A DNA stretch of 64,000 nucleotides from Chryseobacterium sp. PMSZPI (GTDB lineage Bacteria; Bacteroidota; Bacteroidia; Flavobacteriales; Weeksellaceae): assembly GCF_002835665.1 (NCBI RefSeq), contig NZ_PIZV01000062.1, positions 1 to 64,000 on the forward strand, given 5' to 3'. A program made the position numbers and the translations under genes. The notes below the pieces were generated by a model. It did no database searches. It worked only from the letters and a program-made list of their open reading frames with translations, and was not told the DNA's origin. Position 1 is the first letter of the stretch. The number at the start of each line of letters is the position of its first letter. Shown in pieces: positions 58,632 through 64,000 of this stretch.

Positions 58632-59621
58632 ATGAAAGCAATTATTTTAAATACAAACGGAATGCTTGAAGAAAGTCTCGTAGAAATACCTCAGCCTAAA
58701 AGCCATGAGATTTTAATTCAAATCAAAGCCAGTGGTTTCAATCCTATTGATTACCAAATGCTGGAAAATGAATTGGAACGAAAATTAATCAGTTCGCCAA
58801 TATTAGGGCGTGAGTTATCCGGAGTTATTGTTGATAAAGGAGCAAATGTCACTCAATTTAACATTGGTGATGAAGTTTATTGTGGCAGTGGTTCCATGGG
58901 AAGCAATGGTACTTATGCAGAATATATTTCCGTTCCCGAGGCCATCGTCTCTCTTAAACCTAGAAATATCTCTTTTGAACAAGCAGCTTCCATTCCATCC
59001 GTGGGATTAACCTCTCTTCAAATCTTTAACCGTTTACAGTTAAAACCGGAAAACACCATTCTGGTCACAGGCGCTACCGGGGGTGTCGGTTCATTTCTGA
59101 TCAAACTTTTATTGGCTAATAACATACGCCAAATTACCGCAACTGTTGGCAGTGAAGAAAACAAACAAATTCTTCTCAATATGGGGTTAAAAGATCATCA
59201 GATTATTAATTATAAAGAAGATCATCTCATTGAAAATATTCTAAAAGCAAACCATGATCAACTTTTTGATATCGGAATTGATTTAGTAGGAAACTATATG
59301 GCGGAAATTATCGCTGAAGTTTTAAAAATTAATGGAGCTTATGTAGATGTAACGGCCCTTGTCACTAAAGATGGCTATGAAAAACTTTTTAATAAGGGAA
59401 CATTGATCATGAATATTTCGAACTACGCTTACAGTATGAGCAAAAAGTATGATTATTATCAAAACAGCCTGATTAAAATCAAAAACCTGATTGAAACAGA
59501 GATCATTGCCCCTCCGCAATATAAAACAATCGGCAATCTCTCCTTAGATACGGTTTTACAAGCACATTCTATATTAAAAAATAACCAAACCCAAGGCCAT
59601 AAACTTATTATGAAACATTAA
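58632..59621 (+). CDS. Zinc-independent quinone-oxidoreductase-like MDR protein
   Basis: The ATG at 58632 (MKAIILNTNGMLEESLVEI) gives 329 residues; the frame to 58581 adds a weak extension. It is a medium-chain dehydrogenase. The GroES-like part has PILGRELSGVIVDKGANVTQFNIGDEVYCGSG, and the Rossmann motif is VTGATGGVGSFLIKL. Zn ligands of classic alcohol dehydrogenases are not evident, so NADPH:quinone or enoyl reductase activity is likely. It is followed three bases later by a cupin gene and is divergent from the HxlR regulator, which probably controls it. Confidence 0.88.
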   Translation: MKAIILNTNGMLEESLVEIPQPKSHEILIQIKASGFNPIDYQMLENELERKLISSPILGRELSGVIVDKGANVTQFNIGDEVYCGSGSMGSNGTYAEYISVPEAIVSLKPRNISFEQAASIPSVGLTSLQIFNRLQLKPENTILVTGATGGVGSFLIKLLLANNIRQITATVGSEENKQILLNMGLKDHQIINYKEDHLIENILKANHDQLFDIGIDLVGNYMAEIIAEVLKINGAYVDVTALVTKDGYEKLFNKGTLIMNISNYAYSMSKKYDYYQNSLIKIKNLIETEIIAPPQYKTIGNLSLDTVLQAHSILKNNQTQGHKLIMKH

Positions 59622-59624
59622 TAT

Positions 59625-60101
59625 ATGAATAAAATACCAAGACGTGTCGTAACAGGCATCCAGGATGGAAAATCAGTCATTGTAGAAGATCAGCAGATTG
59701 AAAATGCAATCGAACATTTTCCGGGATTGATTATCTCGGATATTTGGAGTACTCAAAAAACACCTGCAAGCCTGGACTCTGAAATTAAAATCCTCAATAC
59801 TGCATTTCCACAAACGCCTAAGAATGGTACTTATTTTCGATATGTAGTGATACCTCCTGATAAAAATTTAGGTATTGATTGGAAAGAAAATGAACCTCAT
59901 CCCATGATGCATCAAACTTTAACGTTAGATTATATCATTATTCTTTCCGGTGAACTGTATCTGATCATGGAAGAAGGAGAAACCCTCCTGAAGCCGGGAG
60001 ATATTGTCATTCAACGAGGAACCAATCATGCATGGAGCAATCGTTCTGATGAACCTTGTATACAATTGGCTGTTTTGATTGATGCAGAAGTTAAAGAGTA
60101 A
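59625..60101 (+). CDS. Cupin domain protein
   Basis: The 158-residue protein is a cupin: HQTLTLDYIIILSGELYLIMEEGETLLKPGDIVIQRGTNHAWSNRSDEPC holds both cupin motifs, with metal ligands His/Glu and His. It follows the MDR gene after three bases. This is likely a two-gene HxlR-controlled operon for handling a reactive carbonyl or quinone. The stop is followed by a hairpin. Confidence 0.85.
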   Translation: MNKIPRRVVTGIQDGKSVIVEDQQIENAIEHFPGLIISDIWSTQKTPASLDSEIKILNTAFPQTPKNGTYFRYVVIPPDKNLGIDWKENEPHPMMHQTLTLDYIIILSGELYLIMEEGETLLKPGDIVIQRGTNHAWSNRSDEPCIQLAVLIDAEVKE

Positions 60102-60107
60102 AAGATT

Positions 60108-60176
60108 TCCCGCAGATCACACAAATTTCACAGATGAAAAAAAATCTGCGAAATTTGTGTGATCTGCGAGAGCTTT
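60108..60176. terminator. Long hairpin after the cupin gene, possible terminator (CGCAGAT repeat family)
   Basis: CCCGCAGATCACACAAATTT and its near-complement AAATTTGTGTGATCTGCGAG form a stem of over 20 bp with one interruption. An A-rich loop lies between. Related to repeats at 47994 and 57812. Termination is plausible but no T run follows. Confidence 0.55.
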
Positions 60177-60196
60177 AAATAAACTGTTAATATTTT

Positions 60197-60330
60197 GCCA
60201 CGAATGCACTAATAAAAAACGTTCACTTTCCATAAAATTTTATGTATCTATATGGTTAATTTTTTTTGGACCACATAGATAGATTGTATATGTAAAATTA
60301 CACACATCATTTTATTAGTGCATTCGTGGC
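60197..60330. repeat. Perfect 21-bp inverted repeat with 92-base interior
   Basis: The left arm starts GCCACGAATGCACTAATAAA (60197-60217) and is exactly inverted at 60310-60330. The interior is not coding and has a T-rich middle. It looks like a small inverted-repeat element; the remaining gap 60177-60434 shows no gene. Confidence 0.7.
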
Positions 60331-60434
60331 ATTAAAATAAGCAGTATAAAATTTTATCGCAAATAAAATCCTTGCGCCTTAAAAGCTTCCACATAAAATA
60401 AAAACTTAGCGCCTTAGCGTTTTCCAACAATAAT

Positions 60435-60896
60435 TTACAAAGCAGAAATTTCCAACAGTTTCTGCTTCATTTTTTCAGGAGTCATCTGCCCTTCCTGATA
60501 ATAAATCAAATTTTGGTTTTTATCCAGGAAAACCCACAATGGGTAAACCGGTTGATTTTTATTTTTTGACAGAGCCAGGGCCAGCTCATGAATTCCCGAA
60601 CTTCCATTGGATAAATAGTCAAAATCCTGTCCCTGAAAATGAATTTTCTCCTTCGTTTTTTCTGCTTCAAAATTAATAAAATAAAAACTCTCGTTGATCA
60701 TGGCAACCAGATCCTTATCCCTATTCAACCGAAACGATTCAATCTTACAGATGGCGCACCAATCCGTATAAAGATGAATAATAACAGGTTTTGATCTTTG
60801 ATTTTGCAGAACCTCTATTTCAGAAAAAGTGCCTGTCTTCATCTGAGACAGATAAAAACAGGGCACAAACATTAAAAATAAAATAAAAGTTCTCAC
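60435..60896 (-). CDS. Thioredoxin-like periplasmic protein
   Basis: The 153-residue protein has a signal peptide and a thioredoxin-fold motif YTDWCAICKIESF (Cys47/Cys50). The C-terminal part (PVYPLWVFLDKNQNLIYYQEGQMTPEKM) is thioredoxin-like. Its start overlaps the stop of the TonB receptor gene by four bases. A thiol protein coupled to a receptor whose plug has C-x-x-C suggests metal- or thiol-related handling. Confidence 0.82.
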   Translation of the reverse strand: MRTFILFLMFVPCFYLSQMKTGTFSEIEVLQNQRSKPVIIHLYTDWCAICKIESFRLNRDKDLVAMINESFYFINFEAEKTKEKIHFQGQDFDYLSNGSSGIHELALALSKNKNQPVYPLWVFLDKNQNLIYYQEGQMTPEKMKQKLLEISAL

Positions 60897-62962
60897 TTCA
60901 AAGTATATTTTACCCCAAGAAACCCTCTAATGCGTTGCATAGGTGCATAACCGTAAGCCGTATCGAAAGTATAATGGTTGGGATTATTGATTGGATCATC
61001 AACATGTTTATCAAATGGATCAAATGGCCTCATCAAAGGATCTTTAGGCGTAAAATTGAATAGGTTTTTAACACCGCAATACACCTCAAATCCTGATTTA
61101 AAACTCTTTGAAACCTGAATATTAGCCAAAGAATAAAACGGCGAGTATTCAGGACGATAATCATTAGGTAATACAGGAAGTCTCATTGGACCATAGAATT
61201 GTCCGGTAAAATCTACCGTTAGGCTATTGGGAAATTTATACGTCAGATTATACGTTCCACTCCATTTTGGAGCATGTAGTTGCTGTGTTTTTTGATTTTC
61301 ATCATCATATTTCTGGTACACATCAAGATAGGTTACTCCTAAATTAACACTCAAAGGAAACTGAAATGTAAAGTCTACATTTAAGGAAGCACCTCTGGAA
61401 ATTCCATAACCATGAAGATTATCATAAATAATTTTATTAGGATCAGAATCAAAATCACCAACGATTTTATTACTGAAGTAGGTATAAAATGCCGACGCAT
61501 CAAGATGCAGCATACGAGTACCTACCGGGATTTTCCAGATATAATTCAAGTTTCCGTTTACTGATCTTTCCGGCTGAAGATCCGACTTTACAACAACTTC
61601 CCGGGAACCCGTCAAAGCAGCATGATCTTCTGTGAATAAATTAACCACCCTAAATCCTGTTCCAAAATTGAAACGCAAAGTATGATAAGGATTCGGGGAA
61701 AACTTCCATGCTAGTCTGGGGGAATGAACCGAATGATGAACTTTATCATAATCATAACGGTAGCCTAGCAACAAAGTATTTTTTTCATTAATCTCCCATT
61801 GATCCTGGATAAACGCTCCCCAAATAGGAGATTTCATCGGAGCATTGGTTATCCCGTCTGACGCCAGAGTTCCCGGTGTGTTGTCATCGTAATATGTTCT
61901 TTTAAAAGTCAGCCCGGCTGTGATATCGTGTTTACCAAAACTTCTGTCCCAATACGTTTGTACAAAGGCTACTTTTTGTAATGCATTAAACGGATTAGCT
62001 CCATAAAAAGAATTCTGGTCATGATAATTATAAGAGAACTGAGTAACAATATGTTCTTTCATCGGCCATTCGTACAATCCGAAAACTTCAGCACGATTGG
62101 TATAAATACTTTCGCCATATACCTCATCACTTCCTCTGAAAGATTTATTCCACTGCATTTCACCTCCGAAACGGTCTTCATATAAATATCTCATGGCAAA
62201 ACTTGCCTGTCTGTTATCTTTTCGTTGAAAATTCCATTTATTAAAAACAGAAATTCTGCTCTGTAAAGTGGTATCTGTAAAATTATCTTTGTTCTGATCA
62301 ATCCTTTCCTGGAAACTGAAATAATTTAAGCTTAATAACGAAGCTGCTTTCTTCCCGACATTGAATTTGGTGGAAAGGTCAAGATTATTCTCTGCCCATG
62401 TGCTGGTCATCATATCTACGCTCAGCTTAGGAGCTGTCAATGCATTTTTGGTGATAATATTGATCACTCCTCCCATTGCTTCAGAACCGTAAATAGAAGA
62501 GGCTGGACCTTTTACCACTTCTATCCTGTCTACCAAACTATTTGGAATCCCGCTCAATCCATATACTGTAGAAAGAGAACTTACGATGGGCATCCCATCA
62601 ATCAAAATCATCGTATAGGGACCTTCCAGCCCGTTGATATGGATATCTCCGGTGTTACAAACCGAACAATTCAGCTGAGGTTTCACCCCATTTACCATTG
62701 CTATAGCTTCAAAAATACTTGGCGTCGGATTCTTCTGAAAAAATTTTTGACTGTAAATTTCAACTGCTACAGGACTTTTCGATCTGCTGACCGGTTTTAT
62801 GGTTCCGGTAACCACTACATCATCAATATTACTAGTCTTCATTTCTTTTTTGAAAACCCTGGCAGAATCTGTGTTTTTGTTTGCAGATAAACTCAAACTA
62901 TCTGTTTCCTGGGCAAAACAATACGACGATAAAAAAGTAATAGAAAATAATATTCGCTTCAT
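60893..62962 (-). CDS. TonB-dependent receptor with C-x-x-C in the plug
   Basis: The ATG at 62962 directly precedes a signal peptide (MKRILFSITFLSSYCFAQ); the longer frame to 62992 does not. The 689-residue protein has a plug domain (about 45-165: DDVVVTGTIKPVSR, LNCSVCNTGDIHINGLEGP, IDGMPIVSSLSTVYGLSGIP, IEVVKGPASSIYGSEAMGGVINI). A 22-strand beta-barrel follows, with a closing GFLGVKYTLK end. Cys99 and Cys102 lie in the plug. Substrate is not deducible; such receptors often take up metal complexes or cobalamin-like cofactors. Confidence 0.92.
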   Translation of the reverse strand: MKRILFSITFLSSYCFAQETDSLSLSANKNTDSARVFKKEMKTSNIDDVVVTGTIKPVSRSKSPVAVEIYSQKFFQKNPTPSIFEAIAMVNGVKPQLNCSVCNTGDIHINGLEGPYTMILIDGMPIVSSLSTVYGLSGIPNSLVDRIEVVKGPASSIYGSEAMGGVINIITKNALTAPKLSVDMMTSTWAENNLDLSTKFNVGKKAASLLSLNYFSFQERIDQNKDNFTDTTLQSRISVFNKWNFQRKDNRQASFAMRYLYEDRFGGEMQWNKSFRGSDEVYGESIYTNRAEVFGLYEWPMKEHIVTQFSYNYHDQNSFYGANPFNALQKVAFVQTYWDRSFGKHDITAGLTFKRTYYDDNTPGTLASDGITNAPMKSPIWGAFIQDQWEINEKNTLLLGYRYDYDKVHHSVHSPRLAWKFSPNPYHTLRFNFGTGFRVVNLFTEDHAALTGSREVVVKSDLQPERSVNGNLNYIWKIPVGTRMLHLDASAFYTYFSNKIVGDFDSDPNKIIYDNLHGYGISRGASLNVDFTFQFPLSVNLGVTYLDVYQKYDDENQKTQQLHAPKWSGTYNLTYKFPNSLTVDFTGQFYGPMRLPVLPNDYRPEYSPFYSLANIQVSKSFKSGFEVYCGVKNLFNFTPKDPLMRPFDPFDKHVDDPINNPNHYTFDTAYGYAPMQRIRGFLGVKYTLK

Positions 62963-63053
62963 GAAATAAAAATTGTTAGACAAAACTAACAATTATTTTT
63001 TAACTACAAAACATTCATCGAAATATTGGTGATATCAATTCGTGAAAAATGAT

Positions 63054-63061
63054 TAAATTTG
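63054..63061 (+). promoter_or_regulatory. -7 box of the homogentisate dioxygenase gene
   Basis: TAAATTTG, a perfect TAnnTTTG box, ends 22 bases before the ATG at 63084. Confidence 0.6.
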
Positions 63062-63083
63062 AGAAACTACATATGAAAGTAAA

Positions 63084-64000
63084 ATGAGATATCATCTAGC
63101 GGGAAACATCCCACCAAAAAGACATACAATCTTCAAGTCTCCGGAAGATAAATTTTACTATGAACAGCTTTTCGGAACTGAAGGCTTTCATGGCATATCT
63201 TCCCTATTATACCACATTCACCGTCCTACACAAATTAAATCTATTGGAGAACCTAAAGATGTAACGCCAAAAATTGCTGTTGAAAAAAACATCACTCCAA
63301 GAATGTTTAAAGGAATGAATGTCACTCCGGAAGACGACTTTATGGACAGCCGCAAGATTCTTTTGATGAATAATGACCTCAAAATGGGATTGGCCAAGCC
63401 AAGAAAATCGATGGATTATTTTTATAAAAATGCGGAGTGTGATGAACTTTTATATGTCCATCAGGGAAATGGAGTTCTAAAAACATTTGTAGGAGATCTT
63501 GAATTTGTAACCGGCGACTATCTTATCATTCCGAGAGGAACCATTTACCAAGTAGAATTAAAATCTGACGACACTGTATTTTTTGTGCTTGAAAGTCACT
63601 CTCCGATCTACACACCAAAGAGATATAGAAATGAATTCGGCCAGCTTTTAGAACATTCACCGTTCTGCGAAAGAGATATGATTGCTCCTACTTTCAAAGA
63701 GCCTGTTGATGAAAAAGGAGAATTTTTAATCAAAGTAAAAAAAGAAAATCAGATTACAGATTTCATCTATGCAACACATCCATTTGATGTCGTAGGATGG
63801 GATGGATATTTTTATCCTTATAAATTCAATATCAAAAATTTTGAACCGATTACCGGAAGAATTCACCAACCGCCACCAGTGCACCAGAACTTTGAAGGGC
63901 ACAATTTCGTAGTCTGCTCGTTCTGTGCAAGAATGTATGATTACCATCCTCAGGCCATTCCGGCACCTTATAATCATTCCAATATTGACTCTGATGAAGT
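63084..64000 (+). CDS. hmgA: Homogentisate 1,2-dioxygenase (3' end outside window)
   Basis: The start at ATG 63084 gives MRYHLAGNIPPKRHTIFKS, and 305 codons are visible; the gene continues past the window. The sequence matches the HmgA family: GEPKDVTPKIAV, DELLYVHQGNGVLKTFVGDLEFVTGDYLIIPRGTIYQV (cupin-like), GRIHQPPPVHQNFEGHNFVVCSFCARMYDYHPQAIPAPYNHSN. The HQPPPVH segment holds the active-site His, and the PYNHSN segment one of the iron ligands. It cleaves homogentisate in tyrosine catabolism. Confidence 0.95.
   Translation, partial: MRYHLAGNIPPKRHTIFKSPEDKFYYEQLFGTEGFHGISSLLYHIHRPTQIKSIGEPKDVTPKIAVEKNITPRMFKGMNVTPEDDFMDSRKILLMNNDLKMGLAKPRKSMDYFYKNAECDELLYVHQGNGVLKTFVGDLEFVTGDYLIIPRGTIYQVELKSDDTVFFVLESHSPIYTPKRYRNEFGQLLEHSPFCERDMIAPTFKEPVDEKGEFLIKVKKENQITDFIYATHPFDVVGWDGYFYPYKFNIKNFEPITGRIHQPPPVHQNFEGHNFVVCSFCARMYDYHPQAIPAPYNHSNIDSDE

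Noticed and set aside
1..64000. CRISPR array
   Set aside because: No regularly spaced direct repeats of array type were seen; the repeats present are palindromic or degenerate and irregularly spaced.
1..64000. tRNA or rRNA genes
   Set aside because: No cloverleaf or rRNA-like segment was recognised by eye.

Overview
The window is a low-GC chromosomal segment from a member of the Bacteroidota, most likely Flavobacteriia of the Chryseobacterium type. Supporting signs are perfect TAnnTTTG -7 promoter boxes, A-rich translation starts without Shine-Dalgarno sites, a type IX secretion sorting tail, an S46 dipeptidyl-peptidase, an HU-like gene next to a tiny 29-residue basic protein, and a type VI secretion system of the Bacteroidota-specific subtype iii. 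I infer genus-level similarity from protein flavour only; no search was run.

Layout. 1-12.4 kb is mostly housekeeping: the C-terminal half of an M16 peptidase, a GNAT/polysaccharide deacetylase pair, the S46 peptidase DPP11, an NlpE-like lipoprotein, MgtC/SapB, an orphan Imm22-type immunity protein, a membrane protein plus lipoprotein, and DNA polymerase I. 12.5-37.2 kb is a T6SS-iii locus, all on the minus strand. It holds three near-identical hcp (tssD) genes, each with its own promoter. It has two VgrG (tssI) cargo operons. The first encodes VgrG, an adaptor-like protein, a PAAR-like lipase, two ankyrin lipoproteins, a LysM adaptor-like protein, a PH-like membrane protein and a PAAR-like protein of unknown toxicity. 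The second encodes VgrG, a 57-codon ORF, a putative caspase-fold effector and a membrane protein. ClpV (tssH), a lytic transglycosylase and an envelope operon (two TssO-like proteins, a PKD protein and TssR) complete the locus. The sheath and baseplate genes (tssB, C, E, F, G, K) and tssN are not here and must lie elsewhere. An atypical LuxR-type response regulator is divergent from the envelope operon.

38-47 kb is housekeeping: HU, the 29-residue basic protein, RNase G, a delta-60 repeat protein with a T9SS tail, OsmC, a CoA-type Nudix hydrolase, a PlsC-like acyltransferase and Mpl muropeptide ligase. 46.8-60 kb is a set of small redox, detoxification and regulatory units: nitronate monooxygenase, two aldo/keto reductases, acetyltransferases, LysR, an MdaB-like oxidoreductase with an ABM monooxygenase, AhpD-like and DoxX proteins, Crp, HxlR with a divergent quinone-oxidoreductase-like gene, and a cupin. 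The window closes with a thioredoxin-like protein overlapping a TonB-dependent receptor, and with the 5' part of homogentisate 1,2-dioxygenase.

Intergenic DNA carries several families of palindromic or degenerate repeats. The most interesting signals are a conserved upstream element at a fixed distance from the promoter of all three hcp genes, two PAAR-like effector modules with candidate immunity genes, a very AT-rich effector cassette with a caspase-like His/Cys pattern, and a response regulator with Glu in the phospho-acceptor position.
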